A stretch of 64,000 bases of DNA from Maridesulfovibrio salexigens DSM 2638 (lineage in GTDB: Bacteria; Desulfobacterota; Desulfovibrionia; Desulfovibrionales; Desulfovibrionaceae): NCBI RefSeq assembly GCF_000023445.1, contig NC_012881.1, positions 3,923,501 to 3,987,500 on the forward strand. Direction: 5' to 3'. The notes under the pieces were generated by a model, which saw nothing but the letters and a program-made list of their open reading frames with translations, searched no databases and was not told the origin of the DNA. The position numbers and the translations under genes are program-made. Below are positions 36,383 through 43,377 of the stretch, in pieces (the stretch's first letter is position 1; the number at the start of each line of letters is the position of its first letter).

Positions 36383-37319
36383 AGTTATGTGCCTTTCGCC
36401 TCATAAAATTTAGTGAGCCACCATATAAAGCAAAGATGATTCCGGCAAGAATTATCATGCCGCTGAAAACCTGATTCATGTTCACCGGTTCATGAATAAC
36501 AAACCAGGCCACCACCGCACTGGCCGGAGGCAAAGTATAATAAAACAAGGCCGCTTTAGAAGCTCCTATGGCCTCAACTGCCATATTCCAGAACAGATAG
36601 CAGAGGATTGAAGCGAACACAGAGAGATAAATCAGAGACACCACAAGGTTGTAGGTAAACTCGGGCATCACGATCTGACCACCGGTTTCCCAGAAATACA
36701 GCGGAATAATGTACAGGGTTCCGAACAGGCAGCAGGACATGAGCAAGGTTGTCTGGCTGATCTTTCCGGCTACTTTGTTCACAACAGTGTTGTAAATAGC
36801 TGACATCATTGCTGTACACAGGATAAGAAGATCTCCCTTGGCAAGACGCATATGCAGTAATGCTTCGAGACTACCGTCAGTCACTAACAGGGCAACTCCG
36901 AAAGTACTGACGGCAATCCCCGCATACATGCTCGGCTTGAGCTTTTCCTTCAAAAAAAATTGAGCAATTAAAGCGGTGAGAAGCGGTGACATGGTTGAAA
37001 TAAGGGACATATTCAACGCTTCGGAAGTTGCTCCGGCAATAAAAACAAGAGTGTCATAAAGGGAGATGCCGCAAAGAGCGATGACGGAAAGCTCTTTCCA
37101 ATAGCGGGCAACAAGATGACGCTCTTTCATAAAAGCTTTGATTCCAAAGGGAAGGAAAATAAGCGTGGCCAACACCCAGCGCAGCAGGTTGAGAGTTGCG
37201 GGATCAATCGTTCCAGCCAGTCCACGTGCAGCAACAAAGTTACCGCTCCAGTTAAGAATACCAAGAACAATAAATATATATCCGGCTTTCTCTGTTTTTT
37301 TGAATTCACTCCACTTCAT
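36375..37319 (-). CDS. EamA-family (DMT superfamily) permease
   Basis: Inner-membrane exporter-type permease of 314 residues with ten membrane helices from two EamA repeats (NWSGNFVAARGL in the first, SASILCYLFWNMAVEAIG in the second). Members export amino acids, nucleosides or metabolites, and the substrate here is unknown. AGGAGC precedes the ATG and the gene overlaps the YitT gene by 8 bp. Confidence 0.9.
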   Translation of the reverse strand: MKWSEFKKTEKAGYIFIVLGILNWSGNFVAARGLAGTIDPATLNLLRWVLATLIFLPFGIKAFMKERHLVARYWKELSVIALCGISLYDTLVFIAGATSEALNMSLISTMSPLLTALIAQFFLKEKLKPSMYAGIAVSTFGVALLVTDGSLEALLHMRLAKGDLLILCTAMMSAIYNTVVNKVAGKISQTTLLMSCCLFGTLYIIPLYFWETGGQIVMPEFTYNLVVSLIYLSVFASILCYLFWNMAVEAIGASKAALFYYTLPPASAVVAWFVIHEPVNMNQVFSGMIILAGIIFALYGGSLNFMRRKAHNYG

Positions 37320-37766
37320 TGTCCAGCTCCTAAAATATTATAATGGCCCGCCCGCTATGCAGCGGACAGGCCTAAACCTCTTTGTCGGGAAATATGCCGA
37401 TGGGAAATTTCCATACTTCAAGGATGTCGGTTCAAATATCTCGTTACCGGACAAGCTCTTGGAAAGTGGGCAGGTGACGCTTCTGGCGGAAACCGGAGTT
37501 CATTGCGTATAGAATTCCGGAGAGGAGGATGCTGCAGCCAAAGAGATAAATATTCTGCAAAATCCCGAAGCATTAAGACCGCGGGTCCTACGGCCTTCAC
37601 CTTTAATGTGCCCGAATGCTTTCCAAGAGCTTAACTCGATCAAGGCTTATGTCTTGTTTCGAAAAATACCGGTAGCACAATCATCCAGCCCTAGAGCATA
37701 TGTTGTGCCACCTTTATAACACATTGATTTATTTGAAATTTATCAACACCACATAACACAAAACGA
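37320..37766. other. Intergenic region without a convincing gene
   Basis: About 450 bp between the EamA operon promoter side and the sigma54 activator terminator. A plus-strand frame at 37357-37512 could encode 51 residues (from MQRTGLNLFVGKY to ETGVHCV). It has no ribosome site or recognisable family and may be a decayed gene fragment. Nothing else was seen. Confidence 0.4.
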
Positions 37767-37767
37767 A

Positions 37768-37794
37768 AAAAGGGCGACACAAGTGTCGCCCTTT
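37768..37794 (-). terminator. Terminator of the second sigma54 activator gene
   Basis: Minus-strand AAAGGGCGACAC pairs with GTGTCGCCCTTT and TTT follows. The stem includes CGACA/TGTCG, the same arms as the operator motif described for this locus. Confidence 0.75.
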
Positions 37795-37835
37795 CATGAT
37801 AAAACAATGTAAAATGCCCTAATTCATATCATTTT

Positions 37836-37865
37836 GCGCGTAGCGACAAAAGTGTCGCAACGCGC
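37836..37865. promoter_or_regulatory. Nested hairpin with GCGACA-N4-TGTCGC motif behind the activator gene
   Basis: GCGCGT-A-GCGACA-AAAG-TGTCGC-A-ACGCGC is a 12-bp nested inverted repeat whose core (37843-37858) is one more copy of the motif found before the activator and before the BCCT operon. Confidence 0.5.
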
Positions 37866-37890
37866 TACAAATGTCATATTCGACTTATAA

Positions 37891-39360
37891 CTAAAGTCCG
37901 TATTTTTTTAATTTCCGCTGCATAGTGCGCATATTCAAGCCGAGCTCTTCTGCAGTAGCCCCTTTTTTCCAGTGATTACGCTCTAATGCTTTAAGAAGAA
38001 CATGCCTTTCAAAAGATTCCACAGCTTCAGAAAAAGTTGAACCGGATTCGAACAATTTCACTGCTTCACCAACATCGGGACCGGCCTCAGGAGTATGGAT
38101 ACCCAGATCACTGAAAACCATTTCACCAAAAGTGAGATATCGTTCAAGCACATTCTGTAATTCACGGACGTTTCCGGGCCAATGATGATGATCCATAGCT
38201 GCCCTGATTTTACCGGGAATCCGCGGTAAGGAATCAGTGCGCCCAAGATAACGGGCCATAAATTCATTAATTAGCAACGGCAGGTCTTCGACCCTCTCCC
38301 GCAAAGGAGGAACATGGATCGGCAGAACGTGGAGACGGAAGAAAAAGTCAGAGCGCATCAGCCCCTGCCGGACCAATTCGCTCAGATCCCGGTTGGTAGC
38401 GGCAATCAGCCTGAAATTTGATGACTGAGGTTCGGTTCCGCCCACAGGAGTATACAACCTGCTCTCAAGGGCACGCAGCAGCTTTACCTGCAAAGCCAGA
38501 TCAATCTCCCCTACTTCATCCAGAAACAGGGTTCCGCCATCAGCGGCCGCAAGATATCCCTGACGGTCTGATGTCGCGCCGGAGAAAGCCCCTTTTTTGT
38601 GACCGAAGAATTCACTTTCCATTAGGTTGGAAGGAATAGCCCCACAGTTAACAGGAACATAGGCCCCCTCAGACCCGCTCTGTTCGTGGATAGTCTGGGC
38701 TACCAGGTCCTTACCTGTTCCGGTTTCACCAAAAATGATCACATTGGAATCGCGCTTGGCAGCCTTCATAATAAGCTTGAAGACTTCACGCATGCCGTTA
38801 CTCTTACCGATGATGGCCCCGAACCTGAAACGATCTTCCAGAGTTCCGCGTAAATTCTGGTTTTCCTGCAGGAGTTCGTATTCACGCAGCTTCTGGGCAC
38901 TGATATCAATCATGATCCCTTCAAGATAGGTAGCCTTACCATCTTCATCATAAAGGCATTCACCCTGATCCCAAATCCATTTACGACGGTCGGAATCGAG
39001 GCAGACGCGATAAAGCAGCTTGTAGGGACGACGATTCAGAATTGCGGCATTCTGCTCCGTGCGCATGGAAGACAGATCATCCGGATGAGCCAGAGTTTCC
39101 ATTACGTTGGTGTGCTGATCTGTAAAAAACTCTGGAACAACTCCAAAAAGATCGCTGCACCCCTTACTGACGAAATCGAGTGTAGGGTGCATATTATCGT
39201 CAAGAGAACAGCGGTAAACCATACCCGGAAGATTGTTAAAAAGCCGGGTCAACTGAAGTTTACTTTCCTGAAGTTCCTTCTCAGTTACCTTAAAAGCTTT
39301 AATCTGCTCTTCGAAACTAGAACATTTTTCAAACAGCTCATCATATGTAGGTTTATTCAT
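37891..39360 (-). CDS. Sigma54-dependent PAS-AAA+-HTH activator of the BCCT/AlkP locus
   Basis: Enhancer-binding protein of 489 residues from the ATG at 39360, preceded by GGAGG. A short coiled coil and a PAS domain with PAC tail occupy about 30-155 (LFNNLPGMVYRC; DISAQKLREYE). The AAA+ domain spans about 175-405, with Walker A GETGTGKD, sigma54 loop GAFSGA and Walker B GGTLFLDEVGEI. A C-terminal HTH_8/Fis helix-turn-helix ends the protein (AEELGLNMRTMQRKLKKYGL). Two tandem copies of the GACA-N4-TGTC motif sit 25-53 bp upstream of its start, and two more precede the BCCT sigma54 promoter, so autoregulation plus activation of that operon is the simplest reading. The PAS ligand is unknown. Confidence 0.92.
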   Translation of the reverse strand: MNKPTYDELFEKCSSFEEQIKAFKVTEKELQESKLQLTRLFNNLPGMVYRCSLDDNMHPTLDFVSKGCSDLFGVVPEFFTDQHTNVMETLAHPDDLSSMRTEQNAAILNRRPYKLLYRVCLDSDRRKWIWDQGECLYDEDGKATYLEGIMIDISAQKLREYELLQENQNLRGTLEDRFRFGAIIGKSNGMREVFKLIMKAAKRDSNVIIFGETGTGKDLVAQTIHEQSGSEGAYVPVNCGAIPSNLMESEFFGHKKGAFSGATSDRQGYLAAADGGTLFLDEVGEIDLALQVKLLRALESRLYTPVGGTEPQSSNFRLIAATNRDLSELVRQGLMRSDFFFRLHVLPIHVPPLRERVEDLPLLINEFMARYLGRTDSLPRIPGKIRAAMDHHHWPGNVRELQNVLERYLTFGEMVFSDLGIHTPEAGPDVGEAVKLFESGSTFSEAVESFERHVLLKALERNHWKKGATAEELGLNMRTMQRKLKKYGL

Positions 39361-39384
39361 GCTCACCCCTCCTTCAAACGCGTA

Positions 39385-39413
39385 CGACACTAATGTCGCG
39401 ACACTTATGTCTC
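39385..39413. promoter_or_regulatory. Tandem operators of the second sigma54 activator
   Basis: CGACACTAATGTCG (39385-39398) and GCGACACTTATGTCTC (39398-39413) have centres 14 bp apart. They lie just upstream of the activator's own start codon, a position suited to autorepression. Confidence 0.75.
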
Positions 39414-39469
39414 AATTTAATTTAGTGCAAGCAAAAAAAGCATACAATTATGCATGTAATATATCCTTT

Positions 39470-39503
39470 AAAAAAACGGCTGACCCAGTTCATGAGCCAG
39501 CCG
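39470..39503 (-). terminator. Terminator of the EamA2/hypothetical operon
   Basis: Minus-strand CGGCTG(G)CTC pairs with GGTCAGCCG with small mismatches and is followed by seven T. Confidence 0.7.
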
Positions 39504-39510
39504 AAAGTCG

Positions 39511-39795
39511 CTATTGAGCCTTGTGGAGTTTATCCAATCCGTATTCTGAAATACGATAGACGGAAACAAGCTCCCCTTTGTCATCCACATAAGAACCTTC
39601 TTCATGAAGGATTCCAACAGCCCTCAAGGACAGCAAAAGCTCTTGAATCATCTGTGGAGAACAGTAACTTTCATCAGGATAGTGAGAAGCCACCAACTCA
39701 TGAACACCTTTGGCATCAAGAGGTTCACCGTTTCCGAACATTTCAGCAACCATAAGCTTCAAGGGTTTATTTGCGGGCATATTCATTTTGTTCAC
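39511..39795 (-). CDS. Small winged-helix-like hypothetical protein
   Basis: Protein of 94 residues. The pattern of helices and a C-terminal wing-like strand pair (LHEEGSYVDDKGELVSVYRISEYG) suggests a small winged-helix fold, but I do not recognise a family. It has no membrane segment and one Cys (YCSPQMIQ). It follows the EamA permease by two bases on the same strand and shares its terminator, so it is cotranscribed with that permease. It could be a regulator of the permease or of the neighbouring locus. Confidence 0.6.
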   Translation of the reverse strand: MNKMNMPANKPLKLMVAEMFGNGEPLDAKGVHELVASHYPDESYCSPQMIQELLLSLRAVGILHEEGSYVDDKGELVSVYRISEYGLDKLHKAQ

Positions 39796-39797
39796 CT

Positions 39798-40817
39798 TTA
39801 CGCTACATTACGCAGGTTAATCATTTCTTTTGGATTTCCAACAACCATAACCATGCCAATAGTGATCACTGCCGCTCCGAAAAGCAGGGAAGAGGTGATT
39901 TCAACTTCAGTAAAAATAGCGCTGAACAGAATTCCCCACAGGGAATATGTAATATTCAATGCCATTGCCCGGCTCACCCCGGTCATATTCATGGAAAGAT
40001 ACCAATACAGGTAGGTGATCGCACCAGAGAGGGATGCAGCAAGAAAAACCCAACCCACTTCACTGGTCAGTGCCGGACCAATCAGGTACCAGCCCCCGGC
40101 AAGAGGAAGTACGATAAACATAAAAACAACAGAAGAAGTAATCTGCCGGACATTCATAACGACAACAGGATCAAGAAAATCCATTCCGGAAGTGGCCAGA
40201 ACACCTTCAACACCCCACCCTAAAGTAGCCAGCAATGCGAATATGATCCCGATATAAAATTCAGTTCCGATTGCTCCCTCAGGGGGGGTATAGCCAATTA
40301 TGATCCCGCCGCAGACACATAAGGCAAGACCGAACCATGCCCTTAAGCAAATCTTCTCCTTAAGAAAAATTGCAGCAAAGATTGATGCTACCGCTGGGTA
40401 TAAGGCGGTGATAGGCATCACATATGCCGCTCCGGCAAATTTAACTCCAATAAAATAGCTGGACATTGCGATAGGACCGCCGAAGACAGCACCAAAAGCA
40501 ACCATTCGTGCTGGTTTGCTTTTAAATGTTCTCCACAACTCTTTGCTGCGGCCGGTTAGCCAATTGTAGAGCAACAACCATACTCCACAGAACACATCAT
40601 GGAGGGCAGCCACAGTAAGCGGGGCCAGCAGCCACAAACTTTCATCAGCAAAGGCTGGAATTGCAAATGCCAATCCCAGAACCACACCGTCAAATCCCCA
40701 GGCTATGCCTGATAGCAATCCCCAGAAAAGGCCTCGTTTTGCATACGAAATATCGCGTTTAAACTTCAAGACCTCCATAGTTGCCGCAACACCAGTGTTC
40801 ATAAGCTCAATCCTCAT
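39798..40817 (-). CDS. EamA-family (DMT superfamily) permease 2
   Basis: Inner-membrane permease of up to 339 residues with ten helices from two EamA repeats (GLLSGIAWGFDGVVLGLAF at the start, VGWVFLAASLSGAITYLYWY in the second half). The start is uncertain: the ATG at 40817 lacks a clear ribosome site, whereas the ATG at 40802 has AGGA upstream. It lies between the sigma54 activator and the AlkP/BCCT operon and may export a product or end-compound of that pathway, but no operator motif was found directly before it. Confidence 0.85.
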   Translation of the reverse strand: MRIELMNTGVAATMEVLKFKRDISYAKRGLFWGLLSGIAWGFDGVVLGLAFAIPAFADESLWLLAPLTVAALHDVFCGVWLLLYNWLTGRSKELWRTFKSKPARMVAFGAVFGGPIAMSSYFIGVKFAGAAYVMPITALYPAVASIFAAIFLKEKICLRAWFGLALCVCGGIIIGYTPPEGAIGTEFYIGIIFALLATLGWGVEGVLATSGMDFLDPVVVMNVRQITSSVVFMFIVLPLAGGWYLIGPALTSEVGWVFLAASLSGAITYLYWYLSMNMTGVSRAMALNITYSLWGILFSAIFTEVEITSSLLFGAAVITIGMVMVVGNPKEMINLRNVA

Positions 40818-40926
40818 ACTGTACCGACTGGAGCAGACGGCACCGAATACTCAAAAATCCAGCCTTCAAATATATACGAATATACATTCGATCCTGGATT
40901 ACCCATTGTAACGATTCAGGTTACAC

Positions 40927-40948
40927 GGGGCCGGAAGAATCCGGCCCC
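40927..40948. terminator. Hairpin after the BCCT/AlkP operon
   Basis: GGGGCCGGA-AGAA-TCCGGCCCC is a 9-bp perfect hairpin about 40 bp after the last operon gene. T runs are lacking, so it may be a weak terminator or an mRNA-stabilising end. Confidence 0.55.
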
Positions 40949-40989
40949 TATGATCATTTAGAAACAAATCATCCTATAAGACGGACATG

Positions 40990-41571
40990 CTATGCGCAGT
41001 CGTGTTTGTCCCAAGGCTCACGGTTGTCACGCTGCAGGGCAACTTCCATACGTGCGAGAGCTTCTTTGAGCTTGGTTACTTCTTTGATCTTCATGTTGGG
41101 ATCTTTCAGAACCTGATAGAGAACGCCACCGGTGCAGTCTGCGGGAACGAGCAGGTCAGCGATGTAGCAGATGGTTGCGATGATATCGGAAGCATTAGCG
41201 GAACGTTCAACTTTGCCGGCTTTCTTGTTGATACCGAGACCTGCGAAGTAGAGACCTTCGTTGCAGGCAATAACGATCAGAGTGCGGCGGTCAGCAGCTT
41301 CGGAAATCTGAGCAACAGCAGCTTCGAGAGCAGCGCCGTCAGCATCACCGAGTTCAACAACAGCGAAAGCACCGTCTTCTTCGAAAACTTTAGCAATGCC
41401 TTCAGGAGCAACAACTGCAGCACCTTCGATTTTAGAAGCTGCAGCTGCAACGTCTGCATTGTCAAAAGAAGCTACGGAAGCGGTCTTTTTCATGAATTTT
41501 TTGAGAGCTGCGCCGTCTGCGTCAACTGCTGCGGAACCACAAGCCACGAGGATTACTTTTTTATCTGCCAT
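40990..41571 (-). CDS. Protein resembling the C-terminal segment of the AlkP-family enzyme
   Basis: Soluble protein of 193 residues, strikingly Ala-rich. The segment DIIATICYIADLLVPADCTGGVLYQVL (residues about 128-154) parallels DVVPTFCHATGNPVPADTEGAICYQIF at the C-terminus of the 43378-45258 phosphodiesterase, but the catalytic Thr and metal ligands are absent. It may be a degenerate AlkP-superfamily relative acting as a binding or regulatory partner of the full enzyme. AAGGAGAA precedes the ATG. It is the last gene of the BCCT operon. I find no established family. Confidence 0.65.
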   Translation of the reverse strand: MADKKVILVACGSAAVDADGAALKKFMKKTASVASFDNADVAAAASKIEGAAVVAPEGIAKVFEEDGAFAVVELGDADGAALEAAVAQISEAADRRTLIVIACNEGLYFAGLGINKKAGKVERSANASDIIATICYIADLLVPADCTGGVLYQVLKDPNMKIKEVTKLKEALARMEVALQRDNREPWDKHDCA

Positions 41572-41599
41572 TTTATTTTCTCCTTGAATTATGTCGGGA

Positions 41600-41652
41600 T
41601 CTGATGCGCTTCTGCCTAACGGCTGCAGGCCTTTGGAATCCCTAATAGTTAT
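41600..41652. repeat. Degenerate REP-like repeat, copy 4
   Basis: GATGCGCT...GGCC-TTTGGAATCCC-TAATAG resembles the start and core of the 25.4-kb copy, with the hairpin reduced. It lies between the OsmC gene and the last gene of the operon. Confidence 0.4.
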
Positions 41653-41681
41653 TTTTTTATGTATTGGTTAAGTCGTTTAAA

Positions 41682-42113
41682 TTAAACGGCCTTCATGGAC
41701 AGGTTGTAGTCAACTTCCATGCCTTCCTCGAGGGAATAAGTCAGCAGGGAACCGTTGAGCATATTGTCTTTTACTGTTTCGAAAATTTCGCGGTCCTTCT
41801 CGTCAAGACCTACTTCGATAGTAATTTCCAGTTCGGTGTAACGGGTACGCATGACTTCGTCTTTGTCCTTGCTGGCTTCAGCAGAACCGGTCATGGACTT
41901 TACTTCAGCGCCGTTACGCTCGAGAGCATTGACAAAGGTGTTGGTGTAACAGGCAAGAGCGGCAACACCGAGCATGCGGGAACCCATGCTCTCCTGATTG
42001 CGTTCTTCAGGGGTAATGCTGGAGAAATCCATGATGATTTCAGGAACAGCTTTAGCACCCACTTTGAAACAATCGCGGTTTTCATCAAGACGTTCGAATT
42101 CTACTCTGGACAT
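41682..42113 (-). CDS. OsmC-family protein
   Basis: Soluble protein of 143 residues with the OsmC/Ohr fold pattern: strand-rich start, then a long central helix SMGSRMLGVAALACYTNTFVNALERNGAEV, then the second half with YTELEITIEVG. One Cys is in the central helix (ALACYTN) and another at residue 15. Classical Ohr peroxidases have two Cys at set positions; whether these two form the pair is unclear. The position next to DsrE/F/H-like genes suggests a role in thiol or persulfide chemistry. GGAAGGAA precedes the ATG. Confidence 0.82.
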   Translation of the reverse strand: MSRVEFERLDENRDCFKVGAKAVPEIIMDFSSITPEERNQESMGSRMLGVAALACYTNTFVNALERNGAEVKSMTGSAEASKDKDEVMRTRYTELEITIEVGLDEKDREIFETVKDNMLNGSLLTYSLEEGMEVDYNLSMKAV

Positions 42114-42133
42114 TTTCCTTCCCTCAAATTCAT

Positions 42134-42466
42134 TTAGAAATAGTTGACAGTTTCAAAATCTTCACAAATTTCGGCCACTTCATCAGCATCAATGAGTTCA
42201 ACGCCATCCACCAGCGCATCTTCATCAATGCCGCGCTTCTCAAGGTCTTCGCGAACGCAGACGACTTCACCGTCTTCGCCAAGGAAATCCTTGATCATGG
42301 AGTTGTGGTAGCCGGGCTTATCAGTCAGACACCAAACACCCTCTTCAGCGAAAACCAGCTTGCATTCAAAGCCGTTCTGGTGACAGGCCCATGCAGTACG
42401 GATACCGAGAGCGGAAATCTCCACACCGAGAGGCTTGGATACGACCAGACATGCGGAATTGATCAT
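42134..42466 (-). CDS. DsrF/TusC-like protein
   Basis: Small soluble protein of 110 residues with the DsrE/F fold: an N-terminal strand with SACLVVSKPLG, then AWACHQNGFECKLVFAEEGVWCL. By size and position among three related genes it corresponds to the TusC/DsrF subunit of a hexameric sulfur relay complex. Assignment to the exact subunit is tentative. AAGGAGG precedes the ATG. It is 11 bp downstream of the TusD-like gene and 20 bp upstream of the OsmC gene. Confidence 0.72.
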   Translation of the reverse strand: MINSACLVVSKPLGVEISALGIRTAWACHQNGFECKLVFAEEGVWCLTDKPGYHNSMIKDFLGEDGEVVCVREDLEKRGIDEDALVDGVELIDADEVAEICEDFETVNYF

Positions 42467-42477
42467 GACATTCCTCC

Positions 42478-42876
42478 TTAGTGGCCCACGGACAGAAGAA
42501 CGTCCGAAGTCATCAGATATTTAGTGAAAGAACCGCCGACATCGCCCCATTTTACGCCTTCAACGTATTCCTTGGATTCAATGCCGCGAGCATGTTCGTT
42601 GGTGTGGCAGGTGGAAATATCAGCACCTTTTTCAATCAGACTGGCCACGCGTTCGAAGTTCTTGGTAGGCTCGATATGATCAACAAGTCTGGCAGCGATA
42701 TGCAGATCGCCTTCAATGGGCTCTTCTTTCTTGGAAATATTTACGGCATTGCCGAAAAGATACATCTGTACTTTGTGCCCTTTCTCAAGGGCCGCTTCTG
42801 CGAGGTTGGTTGCAAACTGTGCATCCTCGTTCTCAGCGGAACCGGACATAAGCATGATGGTCAGAGTCTTGGACAT
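42478..42876 (-). CDS. DsrE/TusD-like sulfurtransferase subunit
   Basis: Soluble protein of 132 residues with the DsrE pattern: strand LTIMLMSGSAENEDAQFATNLAEAALEKGH, then the active-site region ASLIEKGADISTCHTNEHARG, in which the Cys falls where TusD/DsrE carries the persulfide-forming Cys. It would pass sulfane sulfur to a DsrC/TusE partner, which is not encoded here but is standard in sulfate reducers. It is the most convincing of the three sulfur relay subunits. AAGGAG precedes the ATG. Confidence 0.8.
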   Translation of the reverse strand: MSKTLTIMLMSGSAENEDAQFATNLAEAALEKGHKVQMYLFGNAVNISKKEEPIEGDLHIAARLVDHIEPTKNFERVASLIEKGADISTCHTNEHARGIESKEYVEGVKWGDVGGSFTKYLMTSDVLLSVGH

Positions 42877-42888
42877 CTCACATTCTCC

Positions 42889-43170
42889 TTAAAGTGAAAC
42901 GACTTTTTCATCGCTGCCCAGCAGCAGGTCGACCATTTGGGCGTAGTCCACTACTTCACAGTTGTCGCTGAGTTCAATGTTGCGGGCATCCACGGCATCT
43001 TTAGCCACGTAGATATCTTCCACATCCATATCTTCGAGTTTTTCTTCCCAGTGGGCAGTGCCTAGTACTGCGGCATCGCCAACCAGAAGCAGAGCTTTGT
43101 CCTCATCTCCGCCGACAAGCGCAATACGCTCAAGGACTTTCTCTTCCGGCTTATTTACGAAAAAGAGCAT
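42889..43170 (-). CDS. DsrH/TusB-like protein
   Basis: Soluble protein of 93 residues from the ATG at 43170 (MLFFVNKPEEK), preceded by GGAG. The open frame continues upstream to 43230 but without a ribosome site. Strand-helix order (ALLLVGDAAVLGT, then DIYVAKDAVDARNI and VVDYAQMVDLLLG) fits DsrH/TusB, the third member of the DsrEFH heterohexamer, although a conserved Cys typical of some DsrH proteins is not where expected. It is the first of the three relay genes. Confidence 0.68.
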   Translation of the reverse strand: MLFFVNKPEEKVLERIALVGGDEDKALLLVGDAAVLGTAHWEEKLEDMDVEDIYVAKDAVDARNIELSDNCEVVDYAQMVDLLLGSDEKVVSL

Positions 43171-43292
43171 TAAGTGTTCTCCATTTCTTTTCCCCACTCC
43201 CCCCTCACTGGAGTTGCGGGATTGTTTCAAAAATGCCCCACCCTTTTCCGGGGTCCGGGACGAACGGGCCGAAGTTCCGCTGAATCCGGGCC

Positions 43293-43370
43293 CCGCTTGC
43301 GGTGTGGTTCACGAGAGAGAAACCACACCGCGTAAGCGGAATCGGGTGTGAAATGACCCATGGGGGGTCA
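43293..43370. other. Intra-operon hairpins between AlkP-family and DsrH-like genes
   Basis: CCGCTT-GCGGTGTGGTT pairs with AACCACACCGC-AAGCGG (43293-43339), and a second hairpin TGACCC-ATGGG-GGGTCA lies at 43354-43370. With no T runs these look like mRNA processing or stability elements that could set different levels for the transporter/AlkP part and the DsrEFH part. Confidence 0.5.
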
Positions 43371-43377
43371 AATATAA

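Noticed and set aside
37341-37512. Possible small gene or pseudogene in the gap after the EamA operon
   Set aside because: No ribosome site, no recognised family and a short frame; kept only as part of an intergenic note.
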